Shown one piece after another: positions 10,924-22,378 of a DNA stretch of 64,000 nucleotides; position 1 is the first letter of the stretch, and the number at the start of each line of letters is the position of its first letter. The notes beneath the pieces are model-generated. The model was given only the letters and a program-made list of their open reading frames with translations. It did no database searches and was not told where the DNA came from. The DNA is taken from the NCBI GenBank assembly GCA_023053685.1, contig JALIGW010000014.1, positions 17,269,308-17,333,307 of the forward strand, written 5' to 3'. The translations under genes and the position numbers were made by a program. This DNA is from Diadophis punctatus similis (taxonomy: Eukaryota; Chordata; Lepidosauria; Squamata; Dipsadidae).

Positions 10924-11171
10924 CAGAGGTGGGATTGAGCAGGTTCTGACAAGTTCTGGAGAACCGGTAGCGGAACTTTTGAGTAGTTCGGAGAACCGGT
11001 AAATACCACTTCTGACTGGCCCCGCCCCCATCTATTCTCTGCCTCCCGACTCCCAGCTGATCGGGAGGAAATGGGGATTTTGCAGTAACCTTCCCCTGCC
11101 ACGCCCACCAAGCCACGCCCACCAAGCCACGCCCACAGAACCGGTAGTAAAAAAAATTCATCCCACCACTG
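10924..11171. mobile_element. hAT-like element (GAACCGGTA family)
   Basis: Ends CAGAGGTGGGATTGAGCAGG and ATTCATCCCACCACTG. The interior closely matches the copy at 8329-8581, with three CCACGCCCA repeats. No clear 8-bp duplication is visible. Confidence 0.82.
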
Positions 11172-11545
11172 AATTCCACCCAACAAGCTTGCCCCGTTTA
11201 ATAGCTGTTAAACTCCCTAATTTGGGGGGCGTCTACTACGGAGCAGGCACGGGGCATCCCCACTACGGCTAAAGCCCAGAGGACGACAGAGATGCTTGGT
11301 ACGCCTGCTGGGTAAGTCTGTGTTCAGCAAACGATTTTTGGTCCATACCAAGAATTTGGCTCTGCTCTCTCCTAGTAGTGAGTGGCTTCTCTATCTCGGG
11401 ATAACGCTTACGAGTAAACACTCACCCGGTGCCTAAAGGAAGCAAGCCCCCTCCTCGAAAAGAATGGAGTCTCTCCCGCCGTCCCACCCACTCTGAGGGC
11501 AGCTGGTGAAGAGCCCCCTGTCTTGGGCACAGCACGGGCTACTCT

Positions 11546-11778
11546 AGCATAGCAATAGCACTTAGACTTATATACTGCTTTACAGTGCTTTACAGCCCTC
11601 TCTAAGAGTCAGCCTCTTGCCCCCAACAATTTGGATCCTCATTTTACTCATTCGGAAGGATGAAAGGCTGAGTCAACCTTGAGTCTGGTGAGATTTGAAC
11701 TGCCAAATTGCTGGCAGCTGGCAGGCAGCAGAAGTAGCCTGCAGTACTGCACTCTAACCACTGCGCCACCGTGGCTCA
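11546..11778 (-). repeat. tRNA-derived SINE
   Basis: Tail AGCAATAGCACTTAGACTTA at the left, tRNA-like head ending GCGCCACCGTGGCTC at the right. Nearly full length, same family as 4067-4313. Confidence 0.9.
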
Positions 11779-12959
11779 TAGCGGCTCTCGTCCGGACCTA
11801 TGGCCACCAGTTGCTTTGGAGGACGTTGAGTGCTGTTCACAGGAGTCCTTGGAAAGGCTGTGTGGCTGTGTGGCTCAGCCTTTAGGCCCATTCCCCAGAT
11901 GGCAACGCCAAGAGGCTGGCCCTCCCATGACCAAGGAACAGAGTGACTCTGGGCCGGTGAGGCTGGGGTCTCTGCGGCCCCTGACCTGCCTTATGCATCC
12001 CCAAATTAGCCTAGAGGATTGGAGAGAATGGGGTATCACTTCATCTCTCACCAGCCCAGGAACGAGGCAGCCATAAGCTGTCTGTAGGTGGAAGTAACCA
12101 CATCTCCCTCCCTCCCATCAACCCCTCCCCCCATCCATCCCACCCACCCACCCATGATATGCAAGGGCAGCTCCAGGCCATCTGAAGCCACTTGGCCTTT
12201 GCTATGCCATTGGGAGCAGAGGCAGAGAGGCAGGAGGGGCCCCACAACTGGGCTGGTGGAGAGGGCTTCTGTGGGGGCCTGGAGCACCAAGAGAAAAGGA
12301 AGGGGGCAGGAAGGGGGTGCCCTCCTTGGCTCTAAGAGAAAACCCAGAAAAATGGGTGTGGGCCTCAAAGGGTTGTGGAAGTTTCAATGATTGCAAATGC
12401 AGGTGGGATGCAAATATTTGATACGATTAAGTACACATGCATAATCTGTAAAACAGAACTTGAGTCCACAAAGTAGATAAATTGCACAATAAATCAACAT
12501 GTACAGAAAAAAAGTAGATGGGAGAGAACCGCCCTCGTTGGGTGGTGCTTTTCCTTCCTGTGTGAACCTGCGTGAGATGCTGGCTTCGCTCCATAGCAGG
12601 ACCCAGGAAGCTCTCCCAGCAGCCTTTTACCTGGAGGAGGCATGGTCCCTGCCCCTCCCCTGGCTCTGGCCCAGGTGGGGCTCCGGAAGGTGGAGAGGAG
12701 CTGGCAGAGAAGCTGCTACTTAAGGCAAGGCCACGGCTGCTGAGCAGCTGAGAACATGGCAAGCTCTGCGAAACCTTCCTGGGAAGAAAATGCTCCTGGG
12801 GATGTCAGGACCGAAATCAATTTGCACCAGAACAAAACTGGGGACTCGGATAGCTAAATTTGGGGAGCTGGCTATGAATTCCCTCCCCAAGGCAGCATCC
12901 CATTGTCTTGCAATCCCTCCCTGCCTGTGGTTTGGAGGAGAGCCCACCAGGCAGCTGCT
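11779..12959. other. No recognisable gene or transposon
   Basis: Moderately GC-rich, with C-rich runs near 12.1 kb. Open frames of about 100 codons occur on both strands without recognisable domains. Confidence 0.4.
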
Positions 12960-12967
12960 ATCTAGAG

Positions 12968-13102
12968 CAGGGGTCCCCAAAGTTGGCAACTTTAAGACTT
13001 ATGGACTTCAACTCCCAGAATTCTCCAGCCAGAATAGCTTGCTGGAGAATTCTGAGAGTTGAAGTCCACCAATCTTAAAGTTGCCAAGTTTGAAGACCTC
13101 TG
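12968..13102. mobile_element. Palindromic hAT-like MITE
   Basis: Ends CAGGGGTCCCCAAAGTTGG and AAGTTTGAAGACCTCTG, with ATCTAGAG duplicated exactly at 12960-12967 and 13103-13110. Arms have diverged slightly. Confidence 0.92.
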
Positions 13103-13110
13103 ATCTAGAG

Positions 13111-13983
13111 GAACATACAGCTGCTTGCCAGAGACCCTCTCCACTGGGGTGGCAACTGGGCAGGCAGGTTCCAGCCCTGGCACTTCAGGCCCAGAGGGGT
13201 TGCTTGCCTTCTCCTCTGGAGATCTGTTTCCAGAGGCTGCTCTCCTCCCTCAGCCAGGCCTGCCACCTGCCAAGGTCTCTAGCAGGAAAGAAAGCAGATC
13301 CATCAAGATCCAGGATGATAGTCGGACTCTGGCCAATGCTCTGGTCAGGCGGGCAAGACCCACAGGCCTGGGCACCTTGTGCTCTCGGCTGAGAAGCTTC
13401 CCTCCTTCTTTCTGTAGCCGAATGTACTGAGGCTTGAAAGGTTTGGCTGCTGATCTGTAGGGAAGATCACGGTAGACATTTCTCTTCTTGAAGCCAGGTA
13501 ACCAGCTTCCAGTCTCAGAACTATTCTTGAACCCTGAATTTACTTTGAATGGGGGTTCACAGTTCTGTGATAAGGCCTCCCTCATTGGTGAACAGATTGT
13601 CCAGCGTGTGTTGCTGGAGCCTGGCTGGGATCTGTCCTCTCAGAGAAATGCCCACCCAGGTTTGGAAGTAGCACCTGGGCAGGGTGGAGGTGTGGCAGTT
13701 GTCATCTGGGAATCTCTTTCAGGGATGCTGCTCCTCAGGTTGCCAGATGTGAACGCCTGTTCCTTAAGTTGGGCTCTGTTGCTGTTGTACCCGCCTCCCT
13801 TCCTGAGCTCCTTGACTCCACAATCAGGATAGACAGTGGAGGTCCCCAGATTCTGAAGGACACAATTTGCCTTCTCTGAGGGCAGAGTCTGAAGCAGCCT
13901 GGGAGTTCATGGCCGCCATGTCAGCTGTGGGACCATCCCAGTCAGGACTGAGCTCATGTGCCTGATCTGGCTTTCCTGTCAGT
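13111..13983. other. No recognisable feature
   Basis: Unique-looking sequence. Open frames of up to 114 codons have no recognisable domain. Confidence 0.4.
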
Positions 13984-14213
13984 ACTAGCACTAGCCCTTA
14001 GACTGATGTACCGCTTCCCAGTGCTTTCCAGCCCTCTCTAAGTGGTTTACAAAGTCAGCCTCTTGCCCCCAACAATCTGGCTCCTCATTTGATCGACCTC
14101 GGAAGGAAGGATGGAAGGCTGAGTCAACCTGGAGCCCCGTCAGGATCGAACTCTTGACAGTGAGCAGTGAGTTAGCCTGAAATACTGCATTCTAACCACC
14201 GCGCCATTGCCCC
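13984..14213 (-). repeat. tRNA-derived SINE (diverged)
   Basis: Tail TAGCACTAGCCCTTAGACTG, core CCCCCAACAATCTGGCTCC, head ending GCGCCATTG. More diverged than its neighbours. Confidence 0.85.
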
Positions 14214-14606
14214 GGTCAGAGCAGTGGCAATTGGATTTGGTGTCGGGGGGGGGGTCTCCTTTACTCCCCTGTCATGTTCAGAGCTCTCCCTGGTAGTCTT
14301 CACACTCTCTGCTGCTGTCCTCCACTGCAGGGAGATTTGAGCAGTTGAGTCGGTCTGCCCCAAATGCCTCATGGACCCTATGGGATGGAGAATAACGTGC
14401 TGCTGGAGGGCAATGAGGAGTGAACACAACTGAGCATGAGTTGAGGCTACTGTTAGGTCTTACATCACGGCAGGAAATACAGTGAAATGTCAGTATTTCT
14501 CTGCCATTATTCCATCCGTGGATAGCTGCCTGGTGTCCTCTTTAGGGTCACCCAGGTCTTCCTGGGCAGGATTGGTTCAAAGGGCACCACTGTTGGGCAA
14601 GGTCAT

Positions 14607-14865
14607 TCTATTTATTATTTATTTATTTATTTTGTGAGATTTATATACCGCCTCACAGTGCAAGCACTCTCTAAGCGGTTTACACCAGTAAGCAATGTAT
14701 ATTTATATATTGCCCCCAACAATCTGGGTCCTCATTTTACCTACCTCGGAAGGATAGAAGGCTGAGTCAACCTTGAGCCGGTGAGATTTGAACCTCTGAC
14801 CTGAGGATCACAGTCAGCTAAAGTGACCTGCAGTACTGCCTCTAACCACTGCACCACCTCGGCTC
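14607..14865 (-). repeat. tRNA-derived SINE, TTTA-tailed subfamily
   Basis: The tail is TTTATTATTTATTTATTTAT in place of the usual TAGCAATAGCA. The body has TATATACCGCCTCACAGTG and the head ends CACCACCTCGGCTC. It is a different 3'-tail subfamily from the other copies. Confidence 0.85.
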
Positions 14866-14869
14866 TATG

Positions 14870-16500
14870 CTGTATTGGGTCTCCCCTTTCCTTTGGGGAT
14901 GGTTCCAGACAGTATTGGGGAGATGAAGGGGGAGATCAAGCCTACAGCCTGTGCTTTGTGGGGTCCCACAGAGTTTAACATCTGTCAAAGCCAGTGGGTG
15001 ATGTCCTCAGAAGGTATGGGGTCAGCTATCATCAATATGGAGATGATAGCCAGCTTCACATCTCACCCCTGGCTGACCAAGCGATGCTGTCGAGGTTCTT
15101 GGTGAAATCAGTGAGGGTCTTCAGAGGGAAGAATGGGCTTTAACTCAACCCTAGCAAGGAGTGGGTTCGGTTCTGGGGATTTTCCAGCATTGGGAAATCT
15201 GAACAAGGTTGCACTCCACAGAAAGGAACCAGTGCACAATTGATGGGTCTTCCTGGAGTCACTGCTCCTGTCTGAGGAACAGCCGATAGCTACGGCCAGC
15301 AGGCCTTTTGCACAACTTTATCTTGGGCTTAGTTGGTACCTTTCTGAACCAACAGGTTCTGCTTCCAGTCACTTATGCCTTAAGTTACCTCTTGACTACT
15401 GAAATGGGACTGTCCTTGGAGAGCATCTGGAAGCTGCAGCTGCTTCAAAATGTAGCACTACAGGCAGGTATGTCCTCAATAGCACGTTGCACTTCTGCTG
15501 TCTGTGCTTCTGGATTCAGTTCAAGATGCTGATGGTTGCCTCTAAAGCTTTCCTACCTTGTGGCTGGATTATCTAAGGGGCCACCCAGGCTCCGGCATGC
15601 TATAGTAGGACATCGTCCCCAGGGACGGGTTCCTAATATTTTTACTACCACTCTGTGGGCGTGGCTTATTTTGTGGGTGTGGCTTGCCAGCCATGTGACC
15701 GGGTGGGCGTGGGCCTCAGGAGCTTGGCAGCAGCCAGAGAAGTGGGGGGGCATTGCCCACCCGCAACGCAGCCCCCCACAGTGGGAGCAGCAAGACCGCG
15801 GCAGCGGTTCTTCTAGGAGGCTCCGGCCGGCCTGAATGCTTCTCCCCATTCGATATTCCTAGGCTCCTGCCACCCGTTCCCCCTCCCCTCAGCAGCTCGA
15901 GAAGCCTCAAATGTGCGAAAATGCCTAGGATCATTACTGCGCATTTGTGGCTTCTCGGACTGCCGAAGGGAGGGGAATGGAGATAGCTCCTGCCTCTCGT
16001 TCTTTCAGCATCTCACGCGCTCCCTCAGCCATCCTCCCCTGCTTGGACTCCCTGTGGGGTAGGAAGACAGCGCATGCGCAGTGCCGGAAGCTCGGCTTCT
16101 GGGCATGCACAGAAGAATTTTTTAAAAAAAAAAAATTAAAAAATTTTTTTTTAATGGCGGCACCCAGGCACCGGCAACCGACCGCACCGGTACTGTGACA
16201 TCACCAGCAGGCCGCTACCGGTGCTATAGAGTGGACCGCACCGGTAGGAACCCACCACTGATCGTCCCCCTCAGAGATCCGATTGGTCCCTGGCCCACTG
16301 ACTTTTTAGAAAGCCTTGAAGACTTGACTGTGTCACCAGGCAGGGCTGGGAGATGAATGGGATGGCTGGGCTGAAAGTTGTGATGGATTATTCTCTCGGT
16401 TGTGTTTTGCATTTATCGCGATGTTGTTGTGGTGTTGTTTTTTACTGTTATTAGCTGCCCAGAGTCATGATGTTGAAAGGGGCAGCCACATCGATGGAAA
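14870..16500 (+). repeat. L2 LINE remnant, split by a hAT element
   Basis: Broken reverse-transcriptase remains: GTCCCACAG in the position of the L2 VPQ motif, and further on the peptide MGLSLESIWKLQLLQN, an L2 phrase. The 3' end (CTGCCCAGAGTCATGATG) resumes after the hAT element at 15620-16260. Frameshifts and stops make it dead. Confidence 0.7.
15620..16260. mobile_element. hAT-like element (ACCGGTA family), 641 bp
   Basis: Ends CAGGGACGGGTTCCT and AGGAACCCACCACTG, with ATCGTCCC duplicated exactly at 15612-15619 and 16261-16268. The interior has GGGCGTGG repeats, GCGCATGCGCAGTGCCGGAA and an A-rich run. Related to 2850-3167 and the shorter GAACCGGTA elements. Confidence 0.88.
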
Positions 16501-16780
16501 CAAGTTCTGTATCAGTCAAACCCACATTTTGCCAACTTCTTATTGTTCTGAGACAGGGAGGTGAGGTCTGGCTGGCATGATTTGCACTTGATATTCCCAT
16601 CCTGACTTCTGCTACGCAGTCCATTAGTTTTCCCATCTTCACATACCAAGTGCTGAATGCAGAATTTTGCCCACCATCTCGGCCAATAATCTCACCAATC
16701 TGTACTTACCCAGGTCCTCTGCCCCCCTCCTTCTTGAATAGAGCAACATTTTCCCTTCTTCAGTCCATGGTGGGGGGATA

Positions 16781-17250
16781 TAGAACCATAAAGCTGGAAG
16801 AGACCACAGAGGTCCTCTAGTCAAGGGGTCTCCAACCTGGGCAATTTTAAGACTTGTGGACTTCAACTCCCAGAATTCCTCAGCCAGCAAAGGTTGGAGA
16901 CCTCTGCTCTAGTCCAATCCCCTGCTCAAAGCAGAAGACCCTATATCATCCCAGTCAAATGGTTGTCCAGTTTATTTTTTTAAACCTCCAGTGCACCCAC
17001 AACTTCTGAAGGCAAGCCATTATGCTGGTTAAGAAATTCCTCCTTAGTTCTAGGTTGGATCTCTCTTTATTTTATTCCTTCTTATAAGCCGCCCAATTCC
17101 CGAGGGACTCAGGGCGGCATACAACATGTCAGAGGAACAATCAATAAATTTGATGATCTTCCACCTGTCACTTTTTATCCCGCCCTCTGATGCTTTGGAA
17201 AATAGGTTGACCTCCTCCTCTCTCTGTATGACAGCCCCTCAAGTGCTAAA
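16781..17250 (-). repeat. CR1 LINE 3'-end fragment with nested insertions
   Basis: CR1 3'-end phrases (AAGCTGGAAGAGACCACAGA, GGTTGTCCAGTTTATTTTTT, TTCTAGGTTGGATCTC) are interrupted by a palindromic MITE at 16823-16906 and by a short LINE or SINE tail with GACTCAGGGCGGCATACAAC near 17100-17125. Confidence 0.7.
16823..16906. mobile_element. Palindromic hAT-like MITE, one arm shortened
   Basis: AAGGGGTCTCCAACCTGG at the left, AGGTTGGAGACCTCTG at the right, CTCTAGTC duplicated at 16815-16822 and 16907-16914. The centre and much of the right arm are deleted. Confidence 0.85.
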
Positions 17251-17259
17251 GGACAGTTA

Positions 17260-17503
17260 TAGCAATAGCAATATCACTTAGACTTATATACCGCTTCATA
17301 GTGCTTTACAGCCCTCTCTAAGCAGTTTACAGAGTTCAGCATATTGCCCCCAACAATCTAGGTCCTCATTTTACCCACCTCGGAAGGATGGAAGGCTGAG
17401 TCAACCTTGAGCCTGGTGAGATTTGAACAGCTGAACTGCTGAACTAGCAGTCAGCTGGAGTAGCCTGCAGTAGCTGCATTTAACCACTGTGCCACCTCGG
17501 CTC
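17260..17503 (-). repeat. tRNA-derived SINE
   Basis: Tail TAGCAATAGCAATATCACTT at the left, head ending TGCCACCTCGGCTCC at the right. A C run follows it. Confidence 0.9.
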
Positions 17504-17789
17504 CTATGTTATCATTCCCCCCCCCCAATCCTTTAATACGCTAGACATACAGTCCCTAGCTCCCTCAACCATTCATCATGATTTAGCCTCCAGACCCTTT
17601 ATCATCTTTGTTACTCTTCTCTGTGCACTATTCAGGGTCTCGACATTTTTTATATTTTATCTGTCTGTCTGTCTGTCTGTCTATCATCTACCATCTATCT
17701 CATAGTTTCTCAAAGGCAGCAGAAACGGGGTCTGAGAGTATGCCTATCTTGGATGTCCCTAATCTGGTCCTGCTTACTCTTTCATGATT

Positions 17790-18905
17790 TACATAGAACA
17801 TAGAATAGTAGAGTTGGAAGAGATATTGGAGGACTTCTAGCTCAACCGCTTGTTCATGCAGGAGACCCTATATCATTCTGGAGATATGGCTGTCCAATCT
17901 CTTCTTACAAACCTCCAGGGATGAAGTACCCACAACTTCTGAAGGCCAGCTGTTCCACTGATAGATTCCACTGATTGTTCTCACTCTTAGGGAATTTCTC
18001 CTTAGTTCTAGGTTGAATCTCCCTTTAATGATTTTCCACCCATTACTTCTGGTCTCCACATCTTTTTTGTATCATGGTGGCCAGAATTGGATGCAGTTTT
18101 CCAAATGTGGTCTTACCAGTGCAATATAAAGTGGTACTATCACTTCATGTGATCTTGAAACTATCCCTCCATTGATGTACTGTAGGACTGCATTGGCTTT
18201 TTTGGCAGCTGAGGCACACTGCTGGTTCATACTTAAGTGGTTGTCCACTAGGACTCCTAGATCCCTCTCAGTGTTACTGTTTTTGAGCCAAGTACCACAC
18301 ACTCTATACCTGTGCATTTGGTTTTATTTGTTATATGTAAGACCTAAGTTTTCTCATCACTAAATGGCATATTATTGGATAAGGCCCAGATCGTCTGTCA
18401 AGATCCTTCTGGATCTTGAGCCCATCTTCTGGGGTGTTGGCTATTCCTGCCAACTTAGTGCTGTCTGCAAATTGGTGAGTTCCCCTTCTATTCCTTCTTC
18501 TAAATCATTTATGAAGATATCGAAGAGTACTGCACCTAAGACAGAACCCCGGGGTACCCCATTGCTTACTTCTCTCCATGTAGATGTAGTTCCATTAAGG
18601 ACTACACATTGAGTGCAATTTGCCACCCAGTTACAAATCCATCTGGTGGTGGTGCTGTCAATGTCCAAAAATGTCCCACATTTTTCTAGCTTACCAAGTA
18701 GGCTGTGGTCTACTTTGTCAAATGTCTTTACTGAAGTCTAAGTATACTATGTCTACAGCATTTCCCTTATCCACCAATTTAGTCGCTTTATAAAAGAAGA
18801 CAATAAGGTTTGCTTGGCATGATCTGTTTTTGACAAACTTATGCTGGCTTCTGTTAACTGTCTTGTTCTTTTCTAGGTGCTCACAAATGTGCTCCTAAGG
18901 CCTCC
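17790..18905 (-). repeat. CR1 LINE, 3' part with reverse-transcriptase remains
   Basis: The minus strand encodes RT pieces: VPRGSVLGAVLFDIFINDLE at about 18500-18580, then DLGVLVDNHLSMNQQCASAA and [20 protein letters not shown], then a C-terminal SLEVCKKRLDSHI near 17.9 kb. These are the late part of a CR1 ORF2. Frame is broken in several places, so the copy is dead. Confidence 0.9.
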
Positions 18906-19711
18906 TCTATGGTCCCTGCCATCTTTTGCCGGCCTTTCTGCAGGATCTGATAGAAACAAGGCTCTTGTTATTCAGTTGCAGAGACAGAAGTAAGCAATTC
19001 TGACATCAGCCATAGCTTAACAAAGCAGTGAAACACTTTCATTTTTGCAACTTCAGCAATCCCAACTGCTCTGCAATCTTCACAATTGCTTTGCAATCTT
19101 CAGCGTGGCTGTATTGTCCCCTTATCTAATCAAGCATGGAACACAAAGCAGGTTGTGTTTACTCACATTTTTCTGTACAGACCAGCTTTTGTTTTTAGAA
19201 GCACTCTAGCAGAGCATGTTCTGAACTTGCACAATCATGTTCCTAGACTCTCGCGCTGGTAATTGTTAGGACTACGCCCATTCACCTATTTCACCAAACC
19301 CATCATTCCTCAAGTAACGGGGGAAATGATGATATGGTGGTACTGCTGCACTTTTAAAAAAAAAACGACGAGGGGAACATAGGCAGTTTAAGGAAAGAAA
19401 AATAGTAATGTTTCTACCAACATTTGAAGCAGCGACATTCTGCCTGCAAAGCCAATATTACAATGTCTCAGTTGCTGAAATAGCCCAAAGACCTCCTGGA
19501 TGAAATGCTTCAAGTGAGCCGAGGGGGAAATGGCGCTTATAAAACTTCAGCAGGACAACACACCTGGAGATTGGATTTGCAAAGAGAGGAAGATGCTTGG
19601 TGGTGACAGGGAACCAGACCAAGGAGAGCAGTCATGAGCGCCTGGCTCTCCTGATCAGTAACAACGGGAGAGGAAGCAGCTCAATCTGGGTTCAAGAGAC
19701 CTTCAAGGAGT
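18906..19711. other. No recognisable feature
   Basis: The first bases may still be CR1-derived. The rest is unique-looking with no coding frame. Confidence 0.4.
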
Positions 19712-19719
19712 CTCTAGGA

Positions 19720-19855
19720 CAGTGTTTCCCAACCTTGGCAACTTGAAGATGTCTGGACTTTAACTCCCAGAATTCCCCAGCCAGTGAATGCTGGCTGGGG
19801 AATTCTGGGAGTTGCAGTCCAGACATCTTCAAGTTGCCAAGGTTGGGAAACACTG
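19720..19855. mobile_element. Palindromic hAT-like MITE (GTGTTTCCC subtype)
   Basis: Ends CAGTGTTTCCCAACC and GGTTGGGAAACACTG, arms nearly perfect around CCAGCCAGTGAATGCTGGC, CTCTAGGA duplicated exactly at 19712-19719 and 19856-19863. Confidence 0.93.
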
Positions 19856-19863
19856 CTCTAGGA

Positions 19864-20750
19864 GCTCTGGAATGGCTCAGACTATGTCTTCCTCCTCATC
19901 AGATCAAGGCAGGTATGGAAAATCCAGTTGCCCTGCCACTGTGATAAGAGGGCTCCCACAAGGGTAGGGTTTTTGGAAGCATCACTCCTGAACCCTCTGA
20001 GTGGCTCTTTCCCCAAGGAGCCCCTGCAATGGGTTGACCTCAGGAAGACAGGAGGCGAGCAAGGGGGGAGGACACAGTCCATCTCTGAGGGGAGGGGACA
20101 CTGCACCTCTGCAGTCCTGCCTGTGGGCATAACAACTGTCTTGCTTAGGAAATTTTGGGATCAATTGTGGTCGTAAGTTGAGGACCTCCTGTATTCTTGC
20201 CAAGACGTGAATCAAAATTGCATTTTAAAGCTTTCCCTTTGTAAAGAATGAAAGACCATGCTCCTGTTCCAAACAATCCAGTTGAATTTTTCTATAAAGC
20301 TTTGCCAGGACTGAGGGGAATTCAATGTTCCCAGTGCAAGAATAGTCAATTATTTATCCCAAATCCCAACAGCAGTCACTATTTCTTGGTTTTCTTACTT
20401 AGGAGTAATATTATGGAAAGATCATACTTCCCCAGTATGTTAAATAAAGAGAGAACTATTTTAGTACATGGTGTTGCATAATGCAATATTTGACCAAAAT
20501 AAATGGAGACAAATGCAAAGCACTGCATGCTCCGTGTGATCTAGACAAAAAAAAATCCCTATTTTCCATGCTCAGGTGAGTTTGTTCGCCTGCTGATGTG
20601 CTCAGACTAAACACCTTGACCCTTATTTAACTATTTATTTGACAGCCTTTTTATATTACCCCAATCTTAAAGATTACTTCCAACCTTTGCATTTTGTGAA
20701 ACTATGACCCTTAGTATTTTTCCATGAAATCCAGGTTGCATCAAGTGAAG
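19864..20750. other. Mostly unrecognised, one transposon fragment
   Basis: 20147-20195 (ATTGTGGTCGTAAGTTGAGG) is a fragment of the GTCCTCGACTTACGACC family. The remainder shows nothing I recognise. Confidence 0.45.
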
Positions 20751-20754
20751 GAGA

Positions 20755-21365
20755 CCAATTAAATGTCCCTACTGAAGTCTAAGTATACTATGTCTACAGC
20801 ATTTAATCACTTTATCAAAGGGCATAAAGTTTGCCTAGCATGATTCGTTTTAAACAAACCTGTGCTGATAGTAATCACCTTGTTCATTTCTAGGTGCTCA
20901 AAAATCCACTGCATTTGATTATTTTTTCAAGGATTTTCCCAGGTATTTATGTCAAGGTGATTGTGCTATAATGACTATCATTAAGTGTTGTATCTTATGA
21001 TTCTTGATGTATTTTTTTAAATATAAACTGAGAGCTTATGCACCAAAGACAAATACCTTGTGTGTCCAATCACACTTGGCTAATAAAGAATTCTATTCTA
21101 TTCTATTCTATTCTATTCTATTCTATTCTATTCTATTCTATTCTATTCTATTCTATTCTATTCTATTCTATTCTATTCTATTTCCTGGGTCCAATTTCCC
21201 CCCTTTTTGAAGACTGGAAATGCATCAGCTCTTCTCCAGTCCTCTGGGAGTCCCCCCGTGTTCCAGGAGTTTTCAAAAATGTCATTCAGTGGCTCTGAAA
21301 TCACATCTACCAGCTCCTTCAGAATCCCGGCCCAGGTTATTTGTACTCAGGCAGGGTGGATAAAT
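20755..21365 (-). repeat. CR1 LINE fragment, interrupted by a second LINE tail
   Basis: Minus-strand CR1 sequence (GTCTAAGTATACTATGTCTA and following, as at 18.74 kb) runs to about 20971. It resumes at 21182 with CCTGGGTCCAATTTCC and ends near 21365. The plus-strand LINE tail with the TTCTA array lies between. Confidence 0.8.
20972..21180 (+). repeat. Snake CR1-type LINE 3' tail with (TTCTA)18
   Basis: A short 3' end (ACCTTGTGTGTCCAATCACA, then CTTGGCTAATAAAGAATTC) runs straight into 18 perfect TTCTA units at 21091-21180. Seeding of AATAG-class arrays by a CR1 LINE tail has been reported for snakes. The element is 5'-truncated to about 120 bases. Confidence 0.85.
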
Positions 21366-21633
21366 GTTCTTATTACTTCTTTGCCTTTTAACAAACAAGT
21401 TAACTTTTTTTAAAACTGACAATTTGGTTAAAAGGAGGAATCCCGACTCCCAACAGATGGTACCTCTTCACCATCTCTTATTGACAACACACAACGGAAT
21501 CCTGTTGCAGGCAAGAAGCCACACAGAGGTTTCCAAACTGTTCTTGAGGCTCAGGGCTGCTTCTGCCCTTTGAGCAGCAACTGGCAACTTCTGATGAGCA
21601 GAACCAAGGAATATTCTCATACCCGATGCGGGT

Positions 21634-21922
21634 CTACGACAACTCACCACAGTCCAACACACCACGGCCCATTCGCTGCGGGATACCTCGCCATGGCCAA
21701 CTCACCCCAGGACAAGAGTTACACAATATCGAAGAAATGGTGGAATAGAATCATTAAAGAAAGGATGCCGAAGGAGGGACAAAATGAAATGGGAATGACA
21801 AAAATTAAAATAATTTTTCTAATTAAATGGTTAAATTGAATTGAATTGTCCCACAGCGATTTGTCTCAACGGGAGTTGGCCGTGGTGAGTTAACTGTGGC
21901 AAGATGGCTGCGGCAAGTTGTC
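21634..21922. mobile_element. Possible inverted-repeat element (GACAACTTGCC family)
   Basis: GACAACTCACCACAGTCC at the left and GGCTGCGGCAAGTTGTC at the right form imperfect terminal inverted repeats. Similar phrases recur at 45.56, 54.3 and 60.8 kb. No target duplication was identified. Confidence 0.45.
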
Positions 21923-22033
21923 TCTTTCCACCTGGTGCTGCTCTATGGGGGGAATAAACCCACAGCAGCTTCTGAAAGGTTCCTGTGGGGGAGGCCCAAG
22001 CAGCCCCCCCTCCACCATTTCAACTGTCCAGAT

Positions 22034-22173
22034 CAGGGGTCTCCAACCTTGGCAACTTTAAGACTTGTGGACTTCAACTCCCAGAATTCCTCAGCCAGCT
22101 TTGCTTTGCTGGCTGAGGAATTCTGGGAGTTGAAGTCCATAAGTCTTAAAGTTGCCAAGGTTGGAGACCCCTG
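22034..22173. mobile_element. Palindromic hAT-like MITE
   Basis: Ends CAGGGGTCTCCAACC and GGTTGGAGACCCCTG, GTCCAGAT duplicated exactly at 22026-22033 and 22174-22181. Centre CTTTGCTTTGCTGG. Confidence 0.93.
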
Positions 22174-22372
22174 GTCCAGATGGCAGTAAGCAAAGCAACA
22201 GCAAACCCCCCCCCCCACACACACACTTTTGAGATTTGAGGAGATTTTTCTGGAGGCAGTTTTAGTCCTGCACGCTTTTTTGTTTTTTCTAGAAGAACAT
22301 TCACGGCTAGGTACCTTGTCCACAAAAGAACCCCAAAATGCAAGACAACTAAATTCCATAGGAAAAAAATAC

Positions 22373-22378
22373 TTTATT
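22373..22378 (-). terminator. Candidate distal poly(A) signal
   Basis: TTTATT on the plus strand gives AATAAA on the minus strand, in the context TTAAATAAAGTA and followed by a run of T. It would end the longest EFNB1 3' UTR, about 4.1 kb. The nearest transposon copy (22034-22173) begins about 200 bases beyond it, which supports but does not prove this as the gene end. Confidence 0.4.
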
